From contig USIB01000030.1 of NCBI GenBank assembly GCA_900554615.1, positions 1 to 14,605 on the forward strand: a stretch of 14,605 bases of DNA. Reading direction: 5' to 3'. The DNA is from an uncultured Mycoplasmatota bacterium (lineage in GTDB: Bacteria; Bacillota_I; Bacilli_A; RF39; UBA660). The position numbers were made by a program, and so were the translations under genes. The notes under the pieces are model-generated. The model did not search any database and was not told the DNA's origin. It saw only the letters and a list, made by a program, of their open reading frames with translations. Shown here in pieces: positions 1 to 5,576 of this stretch; the stretch's first letter is position 1, and each line of letters opens with the position of its first letter.

Positions 1-201
1 AATGGTACTAAATTAAGATTAAAAGGTAAAGGAATAGATAGTGATATTAATAATAGAAAAGGTGATATGTATGTTATTATTAATGTTGTAATACCTTCGA
101 AGATTAATAGAAAACAAAAAGAACTATTTAAATTATTATCAGAAACAGAGTTAGATGATGATATTGAATTTACTAAATATAATAAAAAATTAAAGGACTA
201 G
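1..201 (+). CDS. DnaJ-like chaperone, C-terminal fragment (5' end outside window)
   Basis: The open frame enters from the left edge and ends at TAG 199-201, giving the last 66 residues. It reads NGTKLRLKGKGIDSD..., then RKGDMYVIINVVIPSKI, then KQKELFKLLSE. This is the pattern of the second C-terminal substrate-binding domain of DnaJ/CbpA-type Hsp40 proteins (GTxLRLxGKG, then GDxYVxxxVxxP, then an amphipathic QKELF helix). In the family this domain binds unfolded clients and delivers them to DnaK in the cytoplasm. The J domain and any zinc-finger domain lie outside the window, so full-length DnaJ cannot be told from a shorter CbpA-like protein. A terminator follows at once, so this is the last gene of its transcript. 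Confidence 0.8.
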   Translation, partial: NGTKLRLKGKGIDSDINNRKGDMYVIINVVIPSKINRKQKELFKLLSETELDDDIEFTKYNKKLKD

Positions 202-225
202 GAATGGTTCTTTAATTTGCTTTTT
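189..225 (+). terminator. Rho-independent terminator of the DnaJ-like gene
   Basis: A 10-bp stem (189-198 with 207-216, one G-U pair) closes an 8-nt loop and is followed by a T-rich tail at 217-225. The stop codon of the DnaJ-like gene lies in the loop, so the terminator overlaps the end of the coding region. Confidence 0.8.
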
Positions 226-237
226 AGTGGAAATATC

Positions 238-265
238 TTGCTTTATTAATAAAAAGTGATATAAT
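238..265 (+). promoter_or_regulatory. Promoter of the lipoprotein gene
   Basis: A TTGCTT -35 box (238-243) and a perfect TATAAT -10 box (260-265) are 16 nt apart, and TG at 257-258 makes an extended -10. A strong Shine-Dalgarno (AGGAGGG, about 278-283) precedes the ATG at 288. Confidence 0.8.
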
Positions 266-287
266 ATTGGGTATATAGGAGGGAATT

Positions 288-992
288 ATGGCTAAAAGAA
301 TAAATCAAAGACTAGCAAGTGCTTTACTAGCAGCATCTATATTATTTACTATGTCATCTTGTTCGTCTAAAAATAATAATAAAGATAATAAAAATAATGA
401 TGATAATCAAGATAGAAATGTTGAAGATAATATAGTAGATGATTCAAATAAAACAGAAGAAAATAATACTATCATAGAAATAAGTCGTTTTGCATATTTG
501 ACTTGTGATACACCTCTTTATAATGAGAAGGCTGAAGAGATAGATTACATAAATAAATATCAAAAAATATCTATAGTAGGGGAATATAATACATATACAG
601 AAATATGTTATTATAGAAGTGAAAATGATGTAGTACATGGATATATTCCTATTGATATATATGAGAGATTACCAAGCGTGTTTGTAGAAGTAGATATTAG
701 TGATAAGATAGTAAATGTATACAAAGATAATGATGATTATTGTTTAGCAAAAGCAGAAACTAGTGATGATGTACAAAATAGAGAAGGATACTTTGATGTT
801 GAGTATAAAGAGTTTGATACTTATTTGGATGATGTTCATACAGATTTTTGGGTACAACTAAATAATGATACTGGTTTTTGTAATGCTTCTTATGATGAAA
901 GTCAAAAAGATAACATATATTTATCATATGAATCTGCTAAAGAGGTTTATGAAAGAGTTAATCCTGGTACTAAAGTATTAATACATAAATAA
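288..992 (+). CDS. Lipoprotein with a degenerate YkuD-like (L,D-transpeptidase) domain
   Basis: The 234-residue protein starts with a lipoprotein signal peptide (basic n-region, hydrophobic stretch 9-22, lipobox MSSC with Cys25), so it should be anchored to the outer face of the membrane. Residues 26-60 are an Asn/Asp-rich linker. Residues about 64-130 resemble an SH3b-like domain. From about 131 the order of motifs follows YkuD L,D-transpeptidases: VEVDISDKIVNVYKD, then GYFDVEYKE, then DTGFCNAS, and finally LSYESAKEVYERVNPGTKVLI. In active enzymes GF(I)HDAS carries a catalytic-region His and SHGC the nucleophilic Cys. Here the His position is Cys and the SHGC segment reads QKDN, so the nucleophile is missing. 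I infer a non-catalytic peptidoglycan-binding or regulatory lipoprotein. The gene has its own promoter and terminator. The fold assignment rests on motif reading only. Confidence 0.65.
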   Translation: MAKRINQRLASALLAASILFTMSSCSSKNNNKDNKNNDDNQDRNVEDNIVDDSNKTEENNTIIEISRFAYLTCDTPLYNEKAEEIDYINKYQKISIVGEYNTYTEICYYRSENDVVHGYIPIDIYERLPSVFVEVDISDKIVNVYKDNDDYCLAKAETSDDVQNREGYFDVEYKEFDTYLDDVHTDFWVQLNNDTGFCNASYDESQKDNIYLSYESAKEVYERVNPGTKVLIHK

Positions 993-1016
993 AAAAGAAC
1001 ACTAAGTTCTTTTTTT
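991..1016. terminator. Bidirectional terminator between convergent genes
   Basis: A 10-bp perfect stem (991-1000 with 1006-1015) has a 5-nt loop. It has a T tract on the plus strand and, because the stem begins with six A, a T tract on the minus strand too. It overlaps the stop codon of the lipoprotein gene and lies just before the stop codon of the minus-strand gene at 1018, so it can serve both. Confidence 0.8.
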
Positions 1017-1017
1017 C

Positions 1018-1278
1018 TTATCTATATCTTTTCATTCTAAAAGGTTTATCATAGATATCATATCCAAGTTCACTTATTCTTCTTACAACAAAAGTAAGAA
1101 GTCTATAATTTTTTAACTGGTCTTCTTTTCCCATTTGAATAAGAATATCGTCGTAGGCTTTAGCCCAAGTTAACTTATTTGGATTCTTATAATCAATAAT
1201 AGCATGGGTAACCTCATTTACCTCATCAAAAATATCATCTGGTATAACGTATGAACCAGGTTCTTTATCGTTTTTCAT
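1018..1278 (-). CDS. Small protein of unknown function (86 aa)
   Basis: I do not recognise this protein. It is 86 residues, without signal peptide or membrane segment, so probably cytoplasmic. It is acidic at the N-terminus (PDDIFDEVNEV), appears mostly helical, and ends in a strongly basic tail (RMKRYR). The start is supported by a good Shine-Dalgarno (AGGAGGGC, complement of 1288-1295) about 9 nt upstream of the ATG. A TATAAT -10 box lies on the minus strand at 1304-1309 and a palindrome covers its -35 region. It follows the alpha/beta hydrolase gene on the same strand, with no clear terminator between them, so it may also be reached by readthrough. The shared terminator at 991-1016 ends it. 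Confidence 0.75.
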   Translation of the reverse strand: MKNDKEPGSYVIPDDIFDEVNEVTHAIIDYKNPNKLTWAKAYDDILIQMGKEDQLKNYRLLTFVVRRISELGYDIYDKPFRMKRYR

Positions 1279-1303
1279 ATTATATTAGCCCTCCTGTAAT
1301 TTT

Positions 1304-1349
1304 ATTATAATACCTAATTATGTTTAAATCTGTAACCAATTTGGTTACA
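1304..1349 (-). promoter_or_regulatory. Promoter region with a 19-bp palindromic operator candidate
   Basis: On the minus strand a TATAAT box (complement of 1304-1309) precedes the 86-aa gene. A perfect inverted repeat TGTAACCAA-T-TTGGTTACA occupies 1331-1349 and overlaps the place where the -35 box must lie. A further TGTAAC half-site is at 1385-1390. No regulator gene is adjacent. A 1-nt centre and no U tract make a terminator unlikely, so I read it as a protein-binding site. Confidence 0.5.
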
Positions 1350-1396
1350 AACTAAGCAAAACAATAATACCTTTTTAGTCTTTTTGTAACAGAAAA

Positions 1397-2131
1397 TTAT
1401 AATTCTTTTTTAACTTTTTCATTGATGGGAATACTTCTAAAGAACTTGACAATAATATCTCTTACTTCATCATATCTATCATTCATAAATAAATCGTGAG
1501 TTAGAGAATGAAGTTCAATTAAAGTAACACTTTTAGATTTAATATTATCATAGACATATTGTACAGAATCAACAGGTACAATGTCATCTTTTTCACCATG
1601 TAATATTAAAGTAGGACAAGTAATATCTTTAATATCTTTAGTATGCTCTTCAACTAATTTCATAAACTCTTTAATAGTAGGAGCAGGTATTTTAAATATT
1701 CTAGATAGTACTTCTTCGGGAGCATAATTCTTAAATAGATTAGGTAATTTCTTAATACTTTCAATTACATCTACTTTATCTCCTTTGAATGCTAAGTAAT
1801 GAAATGCAGGAGCAGCAAGAACAAGTTTTTTAACTTCTTTATATTTACTTGCTAGGTGTGAAGCAATAACTCCTCCCATACTATGACCAATAACATAAAC
1901 TTCTTTGTAATTGGCATTAATAATCTTTTCGATTTCATCTTCTGCCTTTTTAATCCAATCTTCTCTAGTAACTTTATCTATTATCATTCTTTCGTGTCCT
2001 GGCAAGGTAAAAGTAAAAACATCAAATGAATTATATAACTCTAAATCATTACCAAGACTGTTATAATCATAATTGCCACCAGCAAAACCATGTATTAAAA
2101 GAATTGCTTTTTTAAATATTTTAATATTCAT
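1397..2131 (-). CDS. Alpha/beta hydrolase, carboxylesterase or monoacylglycerol-lipase type
   Basis: This 244-residue cytoplasmic protein has the marks of a serine alpha/beta hydrolase. Residues 12-19 (LIHGFAGG) form the HG oxyanion region, GHSMGG has the nucleophile Ser84, HGEKDDIVP contains the likely catalytic Asp182, and LTHDLF gives His212. The length and layout match the small Est30/YvaK-like carboxylesterases that cut short to medium acyl esters; the true substrate cannot be read from sequence. A segment between about residues 110 and 165 would be the lid. The start has a Shine-Dalgarno (GGAGAG) just upstream. It has its own promoter at 2151-2178, which overlaps the end of the upstream DUF3298-like gene. 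No strong terminator is visible downstream. Confidence 0.85.
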   Translation of the reverse strand: MNIKIFKKAILLIHGFAGGNYDYNSLGNDLELYNSFDVFTFTLPGHERMIIDKVTREDWIKKAEDEIEKIINANYKEVYVIGHSMGGVIASHLASKYKEVKKLVLAAPAFHYLAFKGDKVDVIESIKKLPNLFKNYAPEEVLSRIFKIPAPTIKEFMKLVEEHTKDIKDITCPTLILHGEKDDIVPVDSVQYVYDNIKSKSVTLIELHSLTHDLFMNDRYDEVRDIIVKFFRSIPINEKVKKEL

Positions 2132-2150
2132 AATTTCTCTCCTTTACTAT

Positions 2151-2178
2151 ATTCTACCATACAATTATGATATTTCAA
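2151..2178 (-). promoter_or_regulatory. Promoter of the alpha/beta hydrolase gene
   Basis: On the minus strand TTGAAA (complement of 2173-2178) and TAGAAT (complement of 2151-2156) are 16 nt apart. The -35 box covers the TGA stop codon (2175-2177) of the preceding gene. Confidence 0.6.
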
Positions 2179-2807
2179 ATACTTAAATTTAAATATTTAT
2201 AAGGAATGACAATATTATAATCACCATAATAGTAAGGAGCAACTTGATATCTATCAAAATATATTATTAATCCATCATTAGATAAGTTAAATCTTTGATA
2301 GTTTTCTTTATCAGGAGAAGTACCCTCAAGCATCATACTATTAACTATTTTATTTTTAAATAAATCATTATTATTAAAATAATTTCTTGAATAATTGGAT
2401 AATTTATTTAGTATATTTTTATCTTCTTTAATAAGATTATCAATAGTTATAAAATTATTACTTTTTGTATTATAATTAATAGTTTTAATTTCATAATTTG
2501 GATGAGCACCTCCAGTAAAGTAAGAAATATATAGTACTATAGATATATAACTTTTATACTTATATTCTTTGTAGGAGATAATTAAGAAGTAATAGTTATC
2601 AATGTTATCTTTTAAATAATAGTTAATAGTGGTACTGATTTTTTTGTTTAATTTTTTATATTTATATAATGGATATTTAACATTGATTTCTATATCAGTT
2701 TTATTATTGTAAATTCTTTTTTCATTATTATTATCATTTTTTAAATAAGTAAGTATTAATAATACTATACTAAGTATTATTAATAACAATATTAGTTTTT
2801 TCTTCAT
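2175..2807 (-). CDS. Membrane-anchored DUF3298/RsiV-like extracytoplasmic protein
   Basis: The 210-residue protein has a short basic start (MKKK) and one hydrophobic segment (about 5-21) with no lipobox, so it is probably a signal anchor with the rest outside the cell. Residues about 36-205 follow the DUF4163/DUF3298 pattern seen in the anti-sigma factor RsiV and in the N-terminal part of the deacetylase PdaC: FTGGAHPNYEIKTINYNTKSN, then DNLIKEDKNIL, then RFNLSNDGLIIYFDRYQVAPYYYG, then VIPYKYL. In RsiV this domain binds lysozyme. No anti-sigma cytoplasmic part and no deacetylase domain are present, so the role is likely envelope sensing or wall binding, by inference. The ATG has no recognisable Shine-Dalgarno upstream and no better start exists in frame. 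It ends at TGA, inside the next gene's -35 box. Confidence 0.7.
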   Translation of the reverse strand: MKKKLILLLIILSIVLLILTYLKNDNNNEKRIYNNKTDIEINVKYPLYKYKKLNKKISTTINYYLKDNIDNYYFLIISYKEYKYKSYISIVLYISYFTGGAHPNYEIKTINYNTKSNNFITIDNLIKEDKNILNKLSNYSRNYFNNNDLFKNKIVNSMMLEGTSPDKENYQRFNLSNDGLIIYFDRYQVAPYYYGDYNIVIPYKYLNLSI

Positions 2808-2830
2808 ATTAAATATTATGTAAAATAAAT

Positions 2831-2851
2831 ATATTTAAGTATATATTATTT
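2831..2851 (+). repeat. 21-bp direct repeat, left copy, flanking the Fic/TA module
   Basis: The 21 bases here (starting ATATTTAAGTATA) are identical to 5144-5164. The bases on both sides differ. The two copies are 2313 bp apart and enclose the Fic gene and the toxin-antitoxin genes. This may be the left end or target-site duplication of a mobile or excisable module. Confidence 0.7.
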
Positions 2852-2857
2852 AGGTAG

Positions 2858-2872
2858 ACAATTTTAAATTGT
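2858..2872. repeat. 15-bp palindrome upstream of the Fic promoter
   Basis: A perfect inverted repeat ACAATTT-T-AAATTGT lies 11 nt upstream of the -35 box of the Fic gene. It could be an operator, but AT-rich palindromes of this size are not rare here, so support is modest. Confidence 0.35.
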
Positions 2873-2883
2873 TGATATTTTCT

Positions 2884-2912
2884 ATGACAAATAGGAACTT
2901 TTTTGTTATAAT
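2884..2912 (+). promoter_or_regulatory. Promoter of the Fic gene
   Basis: ATGACA (2884-2889, five of six matches to TTGACA) and TATAAT (2907-2912) are 17 nt apart, with TG at 2904-2905 making an extended -10. A strong Shine-Dalgarno GGAGGTG (2922-2928) precedes the ATG at 2934. Confidence 0.8.
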
Positions 2913-2933
2913 GTTAGTAGTGGAGGTGCTAAT

Positions 2934-3776
2934 ATGTCTGAGAGAGAATTAGATTCTAGTATAAATAATTATATTGAAACAAGACTATCTAAAAATTATG
3001 TAAAACAATTACAGTGGGATATGGCTATTGGACTTCAAGAAGTTGATAATCTAAAACCATCTAAGTATTTGGAAAAATTGTTACAAGAAAATGTGACAGG
3101 TGAAAAATCAATTTATGAAGTTGAACATGAATTAAAACAATATTATGTAGAAAAGGATAAAACTGATAAAACAATTCAAGATGAGTTTGAGTGTGATATT
3201 GTTTCTACTAGAATAGTTCAATTGTTAAATGAAGATAATTTTGAACTATCAGTAGACTATATAAAATATATTCATAGATATTTGTTTAAAGATGTTTATG
3301 AATTTGCAGGAGAGTTTAGAAAGGTAGATTTTTCTAAACATGAGAAAATTTTAAATAATGATTCAGTTGCATATGGTGATTGTAAGTTGTTAAAACAATC
3401 TTTAGATTATGATATATCATTAGAAAAAAATAAGAACTATGAAGAAATGAATATAGTTGATGTAATTAATAATGTAACTGAGTTTTCTTCAAGTATATGG
3501 CAAATACATCCTTTTAGAGAAGGCAATACTAGAACTACAGCAGTATTTATAGAAAAGTATTTAGTATCACTTGGGTATGATGTGGATAACACTATGTTTA
3601 AGGAAAAATCGGTTTATTATAGAAATGCATTAGTAAGAAGTAATTATTTTAATAATTATTTAAATATAAAACAAAATAATAGTTTTTTAATCAAGTTTTA
3701 TGAAAACTTATTATTAGGTAAAAATAATAATTTACATTCAAGAGATTTAATTGTAGAAGAATTATTTATAAAGTAA
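2934..3776 (+). CDS. Fic-family protein (AMP-transferase type) with N-terminal antitoxin-like helix
   Basis: The 280-residue protein carries the Fic signature HPFREGNTR at 192-200. In the family His192 is the catalytic base, Glu196 binds the metal and Asn198/Arg200 contact nucleotide phosphates. Fic enzymes usually move AMP from ATP to Ser, Thr or Tyr of a target protein. The core before it (ELSVDYIKYIHRYLFKDVYEFAGEFRKVDFS, 104-134) fits the Fic fold. Residues 30-72 (AIGLQEVDNLKPSKYL, then a helical stretch ending in KQYY) look like a fused VbhA-type antitoxin helix. The usual (S/T)xxxE(G/N) inhibitory motif here reads LxxxDN, so the inhibitory Glu is Asp. Whether the enzyme is autoinhibited is unclear. 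It has its own promoter and no terminator before the toxin-antitoxin genes. Confidence 0.85.
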   Translation: MSERELDSSINNYIETRLSKNYVKQLQWDMAIGLQEVDNLKPSKYLEKLLQENVTGEKSIYEVEHELKQYYVEKDKTDKTIQDEFECDIVSTRIVQLLNEDNFELSVDYIKYIHRYLFKDVYEFAGEFRKVDFSKHEKILNNDSVAYGDCKLLKQSLDYDISLEKNKNYEEMNIVDVINNVTEFSSSIWQIHPFREGNTRTTAVFIEKYLVSLGYDVDNTMFKEKSVYYRNALVRSNYFNNYLNIKQNNSFLIKFYENLLLGKNNNLHSRDLIVEELFIK

Positions 3777-3796
3777 ATTAATATTGAGTAAAAATC

Positions 3797-3826
3797 TTGA
3801 CTATATTAACATAATATGTTAATATA
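3797..3826 (+). promoter_or_regulatory. Toxin-antitoxin promoter with a 25-bp operator between -35 and -10
   Basis: TTGACT (3797-3802) and TAATAT (3820-3825) are 17 nt apart. A perfect inverted repeat with 12-bp arms (TATATTAACATA) around a central A occupies 3802-3826, so it fills the spacer and covers the -10 box. This is where a HigA-type HTH antitoxin would bind to repress its own operon. A Shine-Dalgarno GGGAGGA follows at 3833-3839. Confidence 0.8.
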
Positions 3827-3845
3827 TGTAGCGGGAGGACATAAT

Positions 3846-4116
3846 TTGCAGATAATAGAAAGTAGTAAGTATAAAAGAGACTTTAAGAAATTAAAAAAGT
3901 ATATTTAGTAATATGAAAGAACTACTTTCTAATGATTTGTGTAAAATATATGGCATAGAAAAAAAGAAAGGTAACTTAAAAGAAATATATACTGCTGAAG
4001 TTAATAAGAAAATTAGAATGTATATTCATCCAGTAGGAGAATATCCATATGATTTAGAACAAATAGAAATAGTGGAGTTAATAGAAATAGATGACAAGCA
4101 CTATGGGGAGGGATAA
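3846..4116 (+). pseudogene. HigB/RelE-like toxin gene, broken by frameshift with probable internal deletion
   Basis: A strong Shine-Dalgarno (3833-3839) is followed by a TTG start at 3846. The frame reads MQIIESSKYKRDFKKLKKYI and stops at TAG 3906-3908. The rest of the toxin is in another frame from about 3895 to TAA 4114-4116 (67 residues if an ATG at 3913 is used). It includes KIYGIEKKKGNLKEIYTAEVN, KIRMYIHPVGEYPY and the C-terminal DDKHYGEG, which fit a RelE/HigB-superfamily mRNA-interferase type toxin. Both parts together give about 90 residues, shorter than the roughly 105-110 expected, so I infer loss of one N-terminal helix region as well as the frameshift. The ATG at 3913 has no Shine-Dalgarno, so the second part is probably not translated alone. 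The 2-nt spacing to the antitoxin gene is typical of toxin-first HigBA operons. Confidence 0.7.
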
Positions 4117-4118
4117 TT

Positions 4119-5144
4119 ATGGGAAATGGAATAGGACCTTTTTTGAAGAGATATATGGAATATTATAATGTATCAGGAGTTGATTTTGCAGATAGTCTTG
4201 GTATTACTCCTAAACATTTAAGTGAGATAATAAATAAAAATATTGATATAAGTGATGAATTAATGCTAGCAATTAGTTTGATTACAGATTTAGACATTTC
4301 CTATATAATTAAGTTAGAAAATAATAAAAAATTAGTAAGATATATAAAGAGTGTTTTCAAGGAAGATGAAAATGTTAAAAAATATTTAGATAGTTTTTAC
4401 TTTAACGATTTAGTAAAAAATAATTGGTTAACTCCTACTCATAAAGAAGATGTTTATAGTAATGCTATTGATTTACTTAAGTTCTTTAGAGTAAGAAACT
4501 TTGAAATATTAAATGAAAGAAAAAATAATATTTTATATAAAAAAAGTGATACTGCTGATAGTAATAAAGTTTTACTTTGGATAGCAAGATGTGATAGTAT
4601 TGCTAGAATGCAGGAACCGAGTGATTTTAAAATGATTAATATTAGTGATATTTTAGATTTTCTTAAAGAGGAAAGAAATAAAAAAATAGATATTAATAAT
4701 ATGATTAAGTATTTTAATTCTAAAGGTTTATATTTAGTTATTACTGATGCTTTAAAGGGTACAAAAATAAGAGGGTGTAGTAAGGTTAAAAGGGATAAAC
4801 CCGCTATCTACATGACGACATTATATAAAGATAAAGCATCTTTCTACTATGCACTATATCATGAAATTGGTCATATTAAAAAACATTATAGTAAAGCAAA
4901 AAATAAGTATATTGTTGATGGAGAAAATGATTTAGAGAAGGAAGCAGATTTGTTTGCTTTAGAAAATATGATTCCATCTAATTTATGGAATGAAATAACA
5001 TCTTCTAGTGAGATGAAAGATATTAGTTTAAAAATAAGTAAAGAATATAATATACCAATGTGTTTTATTGTAAGTAGATTAGCAAAAGAAAACTATATAT
5101 CTTATAGAAGTAATTTTTATAACCAATATATAGAAAAAATATAA
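4119..5144 (+). CDS. HigA-type antitoxin/regulator: XRE HTH plus ImmA/IrrE-like metallopeptidase domain
   Basis: The 341-residue protein begins with an HTH of the HigA/VapI type (about 8-65: FLKRYMEYYNVSGVDFADSL, then GITPKHLSEIINKN and ISDELMLAISL). The C-terminal part is an ImmA/IrrE-like zinc peptidase domain with HEIGH at 248-252 and EKEADLFA with Glu275 as the likely third metal ligand. In the family such two-domain proteins neutralise a HigB-like toxin and repress the operon, and some cleave a repressor. The strong Shine-Dalgarno (GGGGAGGGA) lies inside the last codons of the toxin remnant, so the pair was translationally coupled. The palindrome at 3802-3826 is its likely operator. Since the toxin is broken, it may be a retained orphan antitoxin. 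Its stop codon ends on the first base of the right-hand 21-bp repeat. Confidence 0.85.
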   Translation: MGNGIGPFLKRYMEYYNVSGVDFADSLGITPKHLSEIINKNIDISDELMLAISLITDLDISYIIKLENNKKLVRYIKSVFKEDENVKKYLDSFYFNDLVKNNWLTPTHKEDVYSNAIDLLKFFRVRNFEILNERKNNILYKKSDTADSNKVLLWIARCDSIARMQEPSDFKMINISDILDFLKEERNKKIDINNMIKYFNSKGLYLVITDALKGTKIRGCSKVKRDKPAIYMTTLYKDKASFYYALYHEIGHIKKHYSKAKNKYIVDGENDLEKEADLFALENMIPSNLWNEITSSSEMKDISLKISKEYNIPMCFIVSRLAKENYISYRSNFYNQYIEKI

Positions 5145-5164
5145 TATTTAAGTATATATTATTT
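5144..5164 (+). repeat. 21-bp direct repeat, right copy
   Basis: Identical over 21 bp to 2831-2851. It starts on the last base of the antitoxin stop codon (5142-5144) and marks the right edge of the Fic/TA module. Confidence 0.7.
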
Positions 5165-5193
5165 GCTTTTATATGATAGATGTTACTGACATT

Positions 5194-5258
5194 CTATTTA
5201 GAGACAATATATATCATATTGGCTCTAAATAGCACTCTAAGACCTTAGACTTAGAGTG
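5194..5258. other. Two adjacent strong hairpins upstream of the ileS leader
   Basis: The first hairpin pairs 5194-5203 with 5223-5232 (10 bp, perfect) and continues inward with CAATAT (5205-5210) and ATATTG (5216-5221). The second starts on the very next base and pairs 5233-5241 with 5250-5258 (9 bp, perfect). The motif TTAGAG occurs in the rising arm of the first and the falling arm of the second, and CTCTAA in the other two arms, so the arms could swap partners. No U tract follows on either strand, so these are not ordinary terminators. The rest of 5165-5280 shows no gene. They may be an mRNA 3' end structure for the antitoxin transcript, a small RNA, or part of a mobile-element end. Confidence 0.55.
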
Positions 5259-5280
5259 AAATAAAAATAACAAAAAGTAG

Positions 5281-5309
5281 TTGACAATCATAGTTTTTTA
5301 GCATATAAT
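5281..5309 (+). promoter_or_regulatory. Consensus promoter of the T-box-ileS transcript
   Basis: TTGACA (5281-5286) and TATAAT (5304-5309) both match the consensus perfectly, with a 17-nt spacer. Transcription should start near 5316. Confidence 0.92.
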
Positions 5310-5315
5310 ATGGTT

Positions 5316-5540
5316 ATATTAAAACAAAGGAAAGAGACGGTATAGTAAAATAGTTATAGAGAACTAATGGTTGGTGGAAATTAGTATGATGGTTACTATA
5401 TGAATCACTCTTGATGTGTTTTTCTGAAATAATATTTAGGAAAGACCGGAAGATATTCCGTTATCAAGTATAAGTGCACTTATGTGAAATAGGGTGGTAC
5501 CGCGGTATATTCGTCCCTATGCGTAGGTGTCTTTTTTTGT
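5316..5540 (+). promoter_or_regulatory. T-box riboswitch, Ile specifier
   Basis: The T-box core AGGGTGGTACCGCGG is at 5491-5505 and its flank AUAGGG (5489-5494) pairs with CCCUAU at 5515-5520 to make the antiterminator. Stem I lies at about 5330-5415. In its 3' strand, in GAATCAC, the specifier codon is AUC (5404-5406), which is Ile and matches the gene it controls. Another small stem is a 14-bp palindrome at 5470-5483. When uncharged tRNA-Ile binds, the antiterminator forms and ileS is read. The competing terminator ends in a run of seven T (5532-5538), but its stem (about 5513-5519 with 5524-5530) looks imperfect. Confidence 0.93.
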
Positions 5541-5576
5541 TTTAGAAGTAAAAAAGTAAGAAAGAAGGAGAGAAAG

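Noticed and set aside
3913..4116. Independent 67-aa protein starting at ATG 3913
   Set aside because: No ribosome site, and the sequence matches only the C-terminal part of a RelE/HigB-like toxin whose N-terminal part lies just upstream in another frame.
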